Positions 24,001 to 32,252 of a stretch of 43,271 nucleotides of DNA are shown piece by piece. The position numbers and the translations under genes were made by a program. The notes beneath the pieces are model-generated. The model saw nothing but the letters and a program-made list of their open reading frames with translations. It ran no database searches and had not been told where the DNA came from. The stretch comes from SURF-32 sp964648365. Its GTDB lineage: Bacteria > Planctomycetota > Phycisphaerae > UBA1845. The stretch's first letter is position 1. Every line of letters begins with the position of its first letter. Location: NCBI GenBank assembly GCA_964648365.1, contig CAZYLK010000029.1, positions 1 to 43,271 of the forward strand, in the 5' to 3' direction.

Positions 24001-25619
24001 ACCCCCCCCACCGCCAACTCCATGATCGCCTCCTGACTCACGTTGCGGCCGCCGTTTTCCAGCACTCCCATCAGGCGGCCTTCGCACATGACGCCGATCC
24101 GGTCCGCCATGCCGATGACTTCGGGAAGTTCGGACGAGATCATCAGCACGGCCGCGCCGCTGTCGGCAATGCGGTTGAGCTTTTCGTAGATTTCGACTTT
24201 GGCCCCGACGTCCACGCCGCGCGTGGGTTCATCGAGAATGACGACACGGTACGGCCGGGCGAGCCACCGGGCCAGCATGGCCTTCTGCTGGTTCCCGCCG
24301 GAGAGCGTGGCCGCGGGCACTTCGGTGCTGGCGGCCTTGACGCCATGCCGGGCCATCAGCGCCGCCGCCAGCGGACGCTCCCGTCGCGGCAGCAGCAGCC
24401 CCCACGACGCGGCGTCTTCGCGATGGGGGAGCGTCACGTTCTCACGCAGCGGACGCTCCAGCAGCAGCCCCTCGCGCTTGCGATCCTCGGGCAGCAGGGC
24501 AATGCCCGCCCGCATCGCTTCGCGCGGCGTGCGGAAACAGCGGCGGGCGGTCCGCTGCGGCGCCACGGCCACGTCACCAGACGTCACCGGCATCGCCCCG
24601 AAAATCGCCTTCGCAACGCTGCTGCGGCCGGAGCCGACCAGCCCGGTCAGGGCGAAGACCTCGCCGGCGCGGATGTCGAACGACACGTCGCGAAACGGAC
24701 CGCCCGACAACCCGTTCACCACCAGCACCGGATCGCCGCTCTCGTGGTCGGGTCGAGGCGAACCGCCTCGCGGGCCGTCCAACTCCCGGCTTGAAAGCCG
24801 GGGCTCTGAGGGTCGTCGCCGCACAGGTGCCGCGGCGCGACTCCGTCGCGGAAACTCCTGCTCCAGCGAGCGGCCCACCGTTTCCCTGATCAGTCCCTCC
24901 CGCGTCACCGCGCCGATCGGCCGGGTGGAAATGTGCCGGCCGTCGCGGAGCACCGTCACGACGTCCGCCAGCACGAAGATCTCGTCCAGCCGGTGCGAGA
25001 TGTAGATGATGCTGACGCCGCGAGCGGCCAGGTCTCGCACGAGCCGAAACAGCGCCGCCAGTTCGTGCGGCGTCAGCACGGCCGAGGGTTCGTCGAGCAC
25101 CAGCACGCGGGCGTCGAGGGACAGGGCCTTGCCGATTTCGACCATCTGCTGCTGCGCAACGCTCAGCGACGCCACTCTCGCCCGTACCGGTACATCGAGC
25201 GCCAGCCCCGAGAACAGCCGCTGCGTCCGCGCGTGCAGTTCGCCATAGCGGATCAGCCCGCTCCATCGCCGCCGCGGCCAGCGGCCCAGGTAGACGTTCT
25301 CGCTGACGGTAAGATCTTCCGCCAGGTTGAACTCCTGATAGACGATCGCGACGCCGAGTTGCTGCGCGTGTCGGGCGTCGCGGATGGCAGCCGGTTCGCC
25401 GTCAAGGAGGATCGTCCCGTCATCCGGCGGCTGCGCCCCGGCGAGGATCTTCATCAGCGTGCTCTTGCCCGCGCCGTTTTCCCCGACGAGGGCATGGATG
25501 CAGCCGGGGGCGATGCCGAAGGAAACCGCGTCCAGCGCCAGCACGCCGGGAAAGCGCTTGCTGACGCGGTCGAACCGGACCCGCGGTGCGGGACGAGCAT
25601 CGGGAGCGATCGACGACAT
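23964..25619 (-). CDS. Sugar-type ABC transporter ATPase (RbsA-like), two ABC domains
   Basis: A 551-residue double ATPase. Domain 1: Walker A GENGAGKST (46-54), signature LSVAQQQMVE, Walker B VLVLDEPSAVL. Domain 2: degenerate Walker A GLVGSGRSSV, signature LSGGNQQKA, Walker B VVILDEPTRGVD. A degenerate second site is normal in this family. The inter-domain linker (about residues 255-290) is unusually Arg/Pro-rich and contains, in frame, a 25-nt repeat that also occurs between genes at 25846-25870. The C-terminus runs into the heptad repeat at 23964-24000. These suggest insertion of repeat sequence into a functional gene. It would energise the permease at 22699. Confidence 0.93.
   Translation of the reverse strand: MSSIAPDARPAPRVRFDRVSKRFPGVLALDAVSFGIAPGCIHALVGENGAGKSTLMKILAGAQPPDDGTILLDGEPAAIRDARHAQQLGVAIVYQEFNLAEDLTVSENVYLGRWPRRRWSGLIRYGELHARTQRLFSGLALDVPVRARVASLSVAQQQMVEIGKALSLDARVLVLDEPSAVLTPHELAALFRLVRDLAARGVSIIYISHRLDEIFVLADVVTVLRDGRHISTRPIGAVTREGLIRETVGRSLEQEFPRRSRAAAPVRRRPSEPRLSSRELDGPRGGSPRPDHESGDPVLVVNGLSGGPFRDVSFDIRAGEVFALTGLVGSGRSSVAKAIFGAMPVTSGDVAVAPQRTARRCFRTPREAMRAGIALLPEDRKREGLLLERPLRENVTLPHREDAASWGLLLPRRERPLAAALMARHGVKAASTEVPAATLSGGNQQKAMLARWLARPYRVVILDEPTRGVDVGAKVEIYEKLNRIADSGAAVLMISSELPEVIGMADRIGVMCEGRLMGVLENGGRNVSQEAIMELAVGGVENSEWRIANNE
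24786..24810. repeat. 25-nt palindromic repeat inside the ATPase gene
   Basis: Identical over 25 nt to 25846-25870 (core CCGGCTTGAAAGCCGG then GGCTCTGAG), with weaker similarity beyond (both run into a GCCGC block). It lies in the linker between the two ABC domains and keeps the reading frame. Confidence 0.85.
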
Positions 25620-25961
25620 CCGGGCAGTATACCCCCGAAGCCCAGCACGTTCAGAGCCACGGCATCTAAATCAGCGTGCGCGATCACGCGCCAGCGCTGA
25701 GCCGCAGGCTTCAGCCTGCGCGATCCCCGTGAGAGTGAAACGGCTACGAATTGCGCACGGTGATCTAGGCCGGGGTGACGCCGAGGTCGGGAGGAGAACC
25801 CGTGGCAGAAGACACCGGTTGCAAACCGGTGCCACATCACAGACGCCGGCTTGAAAGCCGGGGCTCTGAGGAATGGTTGCCGCGGACAAGCGCGGGCACC
25901 ATAATCCGCACGCGGGGCGGACGCCGGTGCCCGTCCGCGAATTGCCAGCCCGAGCCAGCCC
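25620..25961. other. Divergent intergenic stretch with several palindromic repeats
   Basis: About 342 bp between the ATPase start and the symporter start. It contains three palindromes: CGCAGGCTTCAGCCTGCG (25703-25720), CACCGGTTGCAAACCGGTG (25813-25831, flanked by GTGGCA/TGCCAC) and the 25-nt repeat (25846-25870). No gene is supported. Both promoters are presumably here but could not be pinpointed. Confidence 0.7.
25846..25870. repeat. 25-nt palindromic repeat, intergenic copy
   Basis: Exact match to 24786-24810, which lies inside the ATPase gene. Placed in the divergent promoter region of the symporter and ATPase genes. Confidence 0.85.
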
Positions 25962-27557
25962 GTGACGCCGATCCTTGCCGACGCCCACGCGATCTTCGCC
26001 GACGCTCACGCGACCTTCGCCGACGCCCACGCGATCCTTGCCATCAACACGACCGTCTTCGGCATTTCCTTCGGCGTTTACACGCTGGCGATCGTGGCGG
26101 TCGGGCTTTACTCCGCACGGTTCGCCAACGATACCAACGAGGACTTCTTTCTCGCCGGGCGATCGCTGGGCGGGCCCGTGGCGGCGCTTTCGGCTTCTGC
26201 ATCCAGCGAGTCCGGCTGGGTCACGCTGGGCCTGGTGGGCTGGGCCTACGGTTCGGGCGTGTCGGCGTACTGGATCATCCCCGGCTGCCTGCTGGGGTTT
26301 CTCTTCAACTGGTTCGTGCTCGCGGCGCGCATGCGCGAGGCAAGCGGGCGGACGGGCGCGCTCACGCTCGCGGACTTCTTCGCCTACCACTTCAAGGAAC
26401 GGCGTCCGATCCTGCGGATCCTCACGGTCGTGGTGATCCTCGTTGCGATGGTTCTCTACGTCGCCGCCCAGATGGCGGCCGCCGGCAAGGCGTTCAGCGC
26501 CAGCTTCGCCAGGATTTCGTTCAGCCAGGGCGTGTTGATCGGCGCCGGCATCGTGCTGGTCTACACCGTCGCGGGAGGGTTCCGCGCCGTCTGCTGGACG
26601 GACTTCCTGCAAGCGCTCCTGATGGTCGGCACGCTGGTCGTCTTCCCGATCTACCTGCTCGCTGCTGAGGGCGGGTTCGGGTTCATTCACGCGCAGTTGA
26701 CGACCGCGGACCCGTCGCTGCTGAGTTTCATGCCTGCCGCCGCCGGCCCGGCGCTGATCGGATTCCTGTTCGGTTCGGGGGCGTTGGGCATCAACCTCGG
26801 CTATCCGGGTCAGCCGCACGTGCTGGTCCGGTTCATGGCGCTGAGCGACCCGAAGTCGGCCCGCATCGGCGGGCTGATCTCGGCGGTCTGGGCGACGCTG
26901 GTCTACTTCGGCGCCGTCACGGTGGGGCTGATGGCGCGGGCCATGACCGCGGCCGGTGAGGCATGGGGGCCGCAACTCGCCAACGACCCGGACACCGGGC
27001 TGGTCATCGCGGCCATGAACATGCTGCCGGGCATGTTGGCCGGCATCGTGCTCGCGGCCGTGCTGGCCGCGATCTGCTCGACGGCCGACAGCCAACTCGT
27101 CGTCGCCGCCAGCGGCGCCGCCAACGATCTGTATGGTCGTCTGGTCAGCCGCGGGGGCAACTCCAATCACCCCTGGATCAACCGTCTGGTCGTGCTGCTG
27201 CTGGGCGGCGCGGCCGCGGCTATGGTCATCGGCCAGGAGGGCAGCGAGGTCAAAATCTATGACTACGTCCTGACGTACGGATGGGCCGTTCTCGGAGCGT
27301 CGTTCGGACCTCAGGTGATCCTGTGCCTGCTCTGGCGGCGGGCGTCGTACGCCGGATGCATCGCCGGCATGGCCGCCGGCTTCCTGACCGCGGTGCTGTG
27401 GAAGGTCGTGTTCGACAACCAGATCACCCTCGGCGGGGAGTCGATCGAGGTCTACAACCTGACGCTCGGTTTCTGTGTCGCGATGGCCGTCAATGTGTCC
27501 GTGAGCCTGGCGGCGCGGGCGGAAGATCGGCCGGTCGCCGCGGAGCCGCACCGTTGA
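25962..27557 (+). CDS. Sodium:solute symporter (SSS/PutP family)
   Basis: A 531-residue membrane transporter with about 13 hydrophobic helices. Family landmarks: FFLAGRSLGGPVAALSASASSESGW (first helices; unwound, Na+-site region near residue 65-85), GGFRAVCWTDFLQA, and AAICSTADSQLVVAAS (near 370). The substrate may be proline, pantothenate, a sugar or another organic solute; I cannot tell. The start is a GTG at 25962 with no obvious ribosome-binding site. Residues 6-26 are three tandem seven-residue repeats (ADAHAIF, ADAHATF, ADAHAIL) from a 21-nt DNA repeat, so the annotated N-terminus may include repeat-derived sequence and the true start may be internal. It overlaps the Rieske gene by four bases. 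Confidence 0.9.
   Translation: MTPILADAHAIFADAHATFADAHAILAINTTVFGISFGVYTLAIVAVGLYSARFANDTNEDFFLAGRSLGGPVAALSASASSESGWVTLGLVGWAYGSGVSAYWIIPGCLLGFLFNWFVLAARMREASGRTGALTLADFFAYHFKERRPILRILTVVVILVAMVLYVAAQMAAAGKAFSASFARISFSQGVLIGAGIVLVYTVAGGFRAVCWTDFLQALLMVGTLVVFPIYLLAAEGGFGFIHAQLTTADPSLLSFMPAAAGPALIGFLFGSGALGINLGYPGQPHVLVRFMALSDPKSARIGGLISAVWATLVYFGAVTVGLMARAMTAAGEAWGPQLANDPDTGLVIAAMNMLPGMLAGIVLAAVLAAICSTADSQLVVAASGAANDLYGRLVSRGGNSNHPWINRLVVLLLGGAAAAMVIGQEGSEVKIYDYVLTYGWAVLGASFGPQVILCLLWRRASYAGCIAGMAAGFLTAVLWKVVFDNQITLGGESIEVYNLTLGFCVAMAVNVSVSLAARAEDRPVAAEPHR
25977..26039 (+). repeat. Three in-frame 21-nt tandem repeats at the symporter N-terminus
   Basis: Units at 25977-25997, 25998-26018 and 26019-26039 start GCCGACGC(C/T)CACGCGA and differ by only a few bases. 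They encode ADAHA followed by two hydrophobic or hydroxyl residues and lie before the first membrane helix. Confidence 0.85.
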
Positions 27558-27883
27558 CGCCGCTGATCGCCTGTGATCGCGTTCCCGCGGGCAAAGCGGT
27601 GTTCGTCGAGCAGGACGGACGCGAACTGGCCGTGTATCACCTGACAGACCCGGACCGGTACGTCGTCTCGGACAATGCCTGCCCGCACGCAAACGGCAAC
27701 CTCTCCGGCGGCGAGATTCACGGCAACACGGTTTCCTGCCCGTGGCATCACTGGATGTTTGACCTGACGACCGGTGCATGTGTGCATTCGCCGAAAGCGT
27801 GCGTGCGCATCTACCCCAGCGAAATCCGAGATGGTGTCATCATGGCGGATCTGGCGGAAGGGTGTACGGGAGTAAGGGAGTAA
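27554..27883 (+). CDS. Small Rieske [2Fe-2S] ferredoxin
   Basis: A 109-residue single-domain Rieske protein. Cluster motifs are NACPHANG (Cys43, His45) and SCPWHHWMFD (Cys62, His65). It resembles NirD-like or dioxygenase-type Rieske ferredoxins and carries no membrane anchor. The best start is a TTG whose last two bases are in the symporter stop codon (TTGA), so its translation is coupled to the symporter. The end is odd: the final residues and the TAA stop (27881-27883) lie inside a GGGAGTAA repeat, which therefore supplies the terminus. A redox partner is not identified. Confidence 0.88.
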   Translation: MTPLIACDRVPAGKAVFVEQDGRELAVYHLTDPDRYVVSDNACPHANGNLSGGEIHGNTVSCPWHHWMFDLTTGACVHSPKACVRIYPSEIRDGVIMADLAEGCTGVRE

Positions 27884-28016
27884 GGGAGTGAGGGAAGAAA
27901 GATGCGGGAATATCGTGCGAACTGTCTTACTTCCCTCACTTCCCGACTCCCTCAAGCCCCTTTCCCTGTTCCCTATTCCCCCCTTTCCCTACTCCCTCAT
28001 TCGCTGATTCCCTCAT
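27867..28016. repeat. Purine/pyrimidine inverted element, copy 3
   Basis: Purine arm with GGGAGTAA units (27867-27902) and a pyrimidine arm with CTTCCCTCACTTCCC and CCCTATTCCC blocks (27930-28016). The arms are imperfectly complementary. It sits between the convergent Rieske and cardiolipin synthase genes and overlaps the end of the former. Confidence 0.7.
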
Positions 28017-28024
28017 AGCCGCCT

Positions 28025-29464
28025 TCAAAGGTACGGTGAGAACAGCTTCACGAACCCGTCCCGCAGGCGAACCGGCGGCGGGCGGGAATCAACCTCCGCC
28101 AGCGTGACGCGGTGAGACTGTGCCGCCAGCCCGTCGAGCCAGCCGGCCAGCGTGGTCGCGAGGGGAACGTGGTAGGCTTCGACGTTGAACTCGAAGTTCA
28201 GCCGGAAGCTGCGGCGGTCCATGTTGGCCGAACCCAGCAGCGTCCAGCGGTTATCCACGACCATCAGCTTCGTGTGGACGAACGGCGGCGGGCGCTTCAC
28301 CACCGTAATGCCGCGCTCCAGCAGTTCCCACAGGTAGGCGTCCGCCGCCCAGCGCATGAACCGGATATCGACGACGGACGGCAGCATCAGTGTCACGCGC
28401 ACGCCGCGCAGCGACGCCATGCCCATGGCCGCGATGATGGCGCCGCTGGGGATGAAATAGGGCGTCACGACGTGGACGCTCTCGCGCGCCGCCGCCAGCG
28501 CGCCGAGCACCATCCAGTGAATGCGCTCCAGGTTGTCGTCCGGTCCGCTGATGATCGGCCGGCACCAGGCGTCGCCGGCAGGATCCAGATCAGGAAAGTA
28601 GGCCCCCCCCGTCAGTTCCTCGCCCGTCGCCAAACGCCACTCGTCGACGAATGCATGTTGGATCTCGGTGACGATGGGGCCGGTCAGTCGAAAGTGCAGG
28701 TCTTCGCAGCAGCCCGGACGCGGCGGTTGCAGGAGGTAGCGCTGCGAGATGTTCATACCGCCGGTAAACGCCGTGGTCCCGTCGACGACCAGAATCTTGC
28801 CGTGATATCGCAGGTGCAGGCGAACGCGGCCGAACGGGAACCGCAACGGGAAGAACGGCACGACGCGGGCGCCCGCCTTGATTAGCGCGCGGCCGATACG
28901 CGAGAACGACCGGACGGCGCCGATCCCGTCCAGGAGCAGATGGACCCGCACACCGCGCGACGCCGCCTCGCCGAGCGCCTCGACGAACGACTGGCCTGCC
29001 TCGTCCCAGTCGAAGATGTAACTGGCCAGCGTGATGTTGTGGCGCGCCTCGCGGATCGCCGCCAGCATCGCCGGAAACGCCGCCTCGCCGTTGTGGAGCG
29101 GCTCGACGGTGTTTCCTGCCACCAGCGGATAGCGCGTGATCCGCTGGCCGACCCGGCAGAGCGGCTCGAGATGGCGGGCGACGGCCGTGAAGTCGTCGGC
29201 CGCGTGACGCTGCTCGCCGCCACGGCGGCGCCGCTTGCCGCGCGTCTCGACGCGGCGGGCCGCCCGTCGTTCGACCCGGTTGATGCCCGCGAACCAATAG
29301 AGCCATGCCCCGAAGAACGGCAGCGACAGAGCCATGAACACCCACAGCGCCGCGCCCTTCGGGTCGCGCTTGTACATGATCGCGTGACCCGCCGTGGCCA
29401 GCGCCAGCGCAAACCACAGCAGCGTCCCCGCCGGGTAGGCGTAGGTGACGATCGTGTTCCACAT
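28025..29464 (-). CDS. cls: Cardiolipin synthase (two-HKD phospholipase D family)
   Basis: A 479-residue membrane enzyme that joins two phosphatidylglycerols into cardiolipin. Two N-terminal membrane helices (about 9-60), then the catalytic HKD motifs HGKILVVD (His221, Lys223, Asp228) and HTKLMVVD (His397, Lys399, Asp404), with GGMN and GSANMD following each. Order and length match ClsA-type synthases. The N-terminus MWNTIVTYAYPAGTLLWFAL is chosen at 29464, since the frame further upstream crosses repeats. It is convergent with the Rieske gene. Confidence 0.94.
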   Translation of the reverse strand: MWNTIVTYAYPAGTLLWFALALATAGHAIMYKRDPKGAALWVFMALSLPFFGAWLYWFAGINRVERRAARRVETRGKRRRRGGEQRHAADDFTAVARHLEPLCRVGQRITRYPLVAGNTVEPLHNGEAAFPAMLAAIREARHNITLASYIFDWDEAGQSFVEALGEAASRGVRVHLLLDGIGAVRSFSRIGRALIKAGARVVPFFPLRFPFGRVRLHLRYHGKILVVDGTTAFTGGMNISQRYLLQPPRPGCCEDLHFRLTGPIVTEIQHAFVDEWRLATGEELTGGAYFPDLDPAGDAWCRPIISGPDDNLERIHWMVLGALAAARESVHVVTPYFIPSGAIIAAMGMASLRGVRVTLMLPSVVDIRFMRWAADAYLWELLERGITVVKRPPPFVHTKLMVVDNRWTLLGSANMDRRSFRLNFEFNVEAYHVPLATTLAGWLDGLAAQSHRVTLAEVDSRPPPVRLRDGFVKLFSPYL

Positions 29465-29590
29465 CGACGGACACGCTATCGCAACCCGCGCGCAAGTTGT
29501 AGCCCGGCGACCCGGTCTCTGGCGGCGCGCGGCGCCGGCTTCCAGCCGGTGGTCCCGTGAAGCACTGGCTGGATGCCGGTGGATCCCGGC

Positions 29591-29740
29591 GTGAATGCCT
29601 CGTTGTTCTACACAAGTCTCGGGCGTCTCTCTTCGGCCCCGGCGGGGCCGTGGACCGTTGCCACGGGTGGAGCGAAGCGCAACCCGTGGAAGGCGGCTCC
29701 GCAGTCCTACCCGCCCCGGCGGGGCGGCGGACGGCGCGCC
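29591..29740 (+). repeat. Modular repeat, left copy of an inverted pair upstream of serS
   Basis: Contains in order CGCCTCGTTG-like TIR (here GCCTCGTTGTTCTACACA), GCCCCGGCGGGGC, a block CGTTGCCACGGG...GAGCGAAGCGC...CCCGTGG, and CGCCCCGGCGGGGCGG. The copy at 29846-30037 has the same modules in the same order in reverse orientation. Confidence 0.7.
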
Positions 29741-29845
29741 GCAAGGGCGTCGCCGGTCATCGAGAATCACGGCCATCCGGTGAAGAGACCCTTTTTCACA
29801 AGGTTGTCGGTGGCTGAGCATGCGAGTCAGCTCGACAGCGAATGC

Positions 29846-30037
29846 CTCCTCCGCCCCTACGGGGCGGTTAGGGTGGTGGGGCACTTCACCACGGGCGGCG
29901 CTTCGCTCTGCCCGTGGCAACGATCCTGCGCCCCTACGGGGCGGCCGATCGGCCGACCTTCGCGGATACGATTAGCCATCCCTGCTCTGAGCCTGGCACC
30001 GAATGCGTCCACATGTGTAGCACAACGAGGCGTGAAC
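29846..30037 (-). repeat. Modular repeat, right copy of an inverted pair upstream of serS
   Basis: Read on the minus strand: TIR GCCTCGTTGTGCTACACA, palindrome CGCCCCGTAGGGGCG, block CGTTGCCACGGG...GAGCGAAGCGC...CCCGTGG, palindrome CGCCCCGTAGGGGCGG. The order matches the left copy. The spacing between TIR and first palindrome is larger here. Confidence 0.7.
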
Positions 30038-30113
30038 GCGGGAGCTCGGAACACGAGGGCAGGGTGCTGCGGCAATTGAAATCACGCCTGCACCACGGTA
30101 TTTGAGTACCGCT

Positions 30114-31445
30114 ATGCTCGACCCCAGGTTCATCCGGGAAAACGCCGACCTCGTCCGCAAGGCCGCCGCCGACAAGCGCATCGCCTGCGACGTCGACCGC
30201 CTGCTGGCGGTTGACGCCCGGCGGCGGGAAGTTCAAAACGACCTCGACCGCCTGCGGGCCGAAAGCCGCGAGAGCGGCGCCCTGGTCGGCCAGTTGCGCA
30301 ACCCCAAATCCAAGTGGGCGGAGCGGGCCAGGGCCGAGGGCAAGACCGACGCGGACATCCGGGCCGAAGCGGATCGCGTCCAGGCGGAACTGGCGGAACT
30401 CAAGCCGCGGATCAAGGCGCTGGAGGACGAGGACGCCCAGGTTCAGGCCGAGTTTGACACGCTGATGCTCACCGTGCCGCAGCCGCCCGACCCGGATGTG
30501 CCGGTCGGCCGCGATGACACGGAAAACGTCGAGCTGCGCCGCGTCGGCGAGCCGCGGACATTCGACTTCGAGCCGAAAGATCACGTCACGCTCGGGCAGG
30601 AACTTGGGATCATCGACCTGGAAGGCGGCGTGAAGCTGGCCGGCTCACGCAACTACCTGCTCAAGGGCGACGGGGCGCTGTTGCATCAGGCCGTGCTGCG
30701 GCTGGCGCAGGAGATGATGGTTCAGCGCGCGTTCGTGCCGATGACCGTGCCGGTGCTGGTGCGGGAAGAGGTCATGTACGGCACCGGCTACTTCCCCGGC
30801 GGCCGCGATCAGGCCTATCTGTGCGAGCGGGACAACATGTCGCTGGTCGGCACGGCCGAGGTGCCGCTGACGGCCTATCACAGCGATGAGATCCTGTCGG
30901 AAGGCGACCTGCCGAAGAAGTTCGTCGCCACCAGCACCTGCTTCCGCCGCGAAGCCGGCGCGGCCGGCAAGGACACGCACGGGCTGTATCGCATTCACCT
31001 GTTCGACAAGGTCGAGCAGGTCATCATCTGCCGCAACAACGTGGAGGAAAGTAAACGCTTCCACGCCGAGATCTTGCAGAACGCCGAGGACGTGCTGCAA
31101 GCGCTGGAATTGCCCTACCGCGTCGTCAACGTCTGCACGGGCGATCTGGGCATGGGCCAGGTGCAGAAGTTCGACATCGAGACATGGATGCCGTCGCGCC
31201 AGTCCTACGGCGAAACGCACTCGGCGTCGCGCTTCTACGAGTTCCAGGCCCGGCGGCTGAAGATGCGCTACCGGGACGGAGCCAAGAAGATCCACTACTG
31301 CCACACGCTCAACAACACCGTGATCGCCTCGCCGCGCATTCTGATCCCGCTCCTGGAGTTGCACCAGAACGCGGACGGGACGGTGAATATCCCGGTCGTC
31401 CTGCGCCCGTACATGGGCGGGCGGGAACGGATCGAGAAACGCTAG
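30114..31445 (+). CDS. serS: Seryl-tRNA synthetase
   Basis: A 443-residue class II synthetase that charges tRNA-Ser. The N-terminal coiled-coil tRNA-binding arm occupies about residues 25-105, followed by the catalytic domain with class II motif 2 around TCFRREAGAAGKDTHGLYR and the motif 3 region near the C-terminus (NNTVIASPRILIPLLE). The ATG at 30114 gives the canonical MLDPRFIRENADLVR; an in-frame TTG at 30102 is less likely. The length is normal. It is preceded by about 650 bp of repeats and followed by a PIN toxin-antitoxin pair. Confidence 0.97.
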   Translation: MLDPRFIRENADLVRKAAADKRIACDVDRLLAVDARRREVQNDLDRLRAESRESGALVGQLRNPKSKWAERARAEGKTDADIRAEADRVQAELAELKPRIKALEDEDAQVQAEFDTLMLTVPQPPDPDVPVGRDDTENVELRRVGEPRTFDFEPKDHVTLGQELGIIDLEGGVKLAGSRNYLLKGDGALLHQAVLRLAQEMMVQRAFVPMTVPVLVREEVMYGTGYFPGGRDQAYLCERDNMSLVGTAEVPLTAYHSDEILSEGDLPKKFVATSTCFRREAGAAGKDTHGLYRIHLFDKVEQVIICRNNVEESKRFHAEILQNAEDVLQALELPYRVVNVCTGDLGMGQVQKFDIETWMPSRQSYGETHSASRFYEFQARRLKMRYRDGAKKIHYCHTLNNTVIASPRILIPLLELHQNADGTVNIPVVLRPYMGGRERIEKR

Positions 31446-31483
31446 GCCGTTGATCGTCGAGCTCACCCACACTATGCTCATTC

Positions 31484-31729
31484 ATGATGGTCAACCTGAC
31501 TGTACCCATCACAGTCGCGCAACTCGCCGATCTCGTCCGACAGCTCTCGCCGGAGGAGCGGCGGGCACTGCTGGACGTGCTCCTGGCCGATCGGTTCGAG
31601 GCAACGCTGTCCGAGTGTGACCGGCAGCGCGGGCCAGAAGCCGAACTATCGGACGAGGAGATTCAGGTCGAGGTAGACGCCGTCAGGCGACAGCGGCGAG
31701 AGGAACGCCACCGTGCGGCTGGTGGTTGA
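31484..31729 (+). CDS. Antitoxin partner of the PIN-domain toxin
   Basis: An 81-residue protein with MVNLTVPITVAQLADLVRQL, then LSPEERRALLDVLLADRFE and LSDEEIQVEVDAVRRQR, typical of small antitoxins directly upstream of PIN-domain toxins. It overlaps the toxin start by 17 bp. It starts 38 bp after serS, on the same strand, without an obvious separate promoter. Confidence 0.85.
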   Translation: MMVNLTVPITVAQLADLVRQLSPEERRALLDVLLADRFEATLSECDRQRGPEAELSDEEIQVEVDAVRRQRREERHRAAGG

Positions 31730-32117
31730 TACAAATCTAATGGTCCGCGCCCTGCTCTCTCCTGGTCCGGCGCGACGGTTCTTCGACCTGGCCCCATTGC
31801 GGCACACGCTCGTGTTTCACCCGGAGCAGATTCTGGAGTTGCGCGACGTGGCTGCTCGCCCCCGGCTGAACATCGCGCCCGAAGCGGTCGACGCATTGGC
31901 GGATCGGATCGCGCGTTACGGCAATGTGGTCGAGTCGCCACTGGACGTGCCGGGTGCTTGCCGCGATCCAAATGACGACTATGTCCTCGGCTTGGCGCTC
32001 GCGGGTTCCGCGGAGGAAATCCTGACGGAGGACCAGGACTTGCTCGAACTGGATCCCTGGCAAGGAATCCGCATCAGGCGGCTCTTTCAGTTCCTTCAAG
32101 ATCATCCCCTGGTTTAG
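31713..32117 (+). CDS. PIN-domain (VapC-like) putative toxin
   Basis: A 134-residue PIN-family putative endoribonuclease. The catalytic carboxylates are visible: VVDTN (Asp6), PEQILELRDV (Glu), CRDPNDDYVLGLA and LTEDQDLLEL. PIN toxins cleave RNA, often tRNA or rRNA. The GTG at 31713 lies inside the antitoxin gene, so the pair is translationally coupled. The target is unknown. Confidence 0.88.
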   Translation: MRLVVDTNLMVRALLSPGPARRFFDLAPLRHTLVFHPEQILELRDVAARPRLNIAPEAVDALADRIARYGNVVESPLDVPGACRDPNDDYVLGLALAGSAEEILTEDQDLLELDPWQGIRIRRLFQFLQDHPLV

Positions 32118-32252
32118 CCGGACTGTCTCCGGCGGAGTGGCGCGAGGTCTGGAAACGGCTTCATCGACCGGTGACTCGCGGCGATCGAGAGGCTGATCGC
32201 CTCAAATAATGCCGCGTTCTCGCCGAACTCCCCACAGAAGGAGAACCGCACC

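Larger units (their letters stand above)
29465..30113. other. Intergenic stretch filled by a large inverted repeat pair
   Basis: About 650 bp between the divergent cardiolipin synthase and serS genes. Most of it is made of two inverted copies of one modular element (29591-29740 and 29846-30037). No gene is supported in either frame. Confidence 0.7.

Noticed and set aside
25671..27779. A 702-codon open frame on the minus strand
   Set aside because: It is antisense to the symporter and Rieske genes and includes the 21-nt tandem repeat; it has no recognisable domain.
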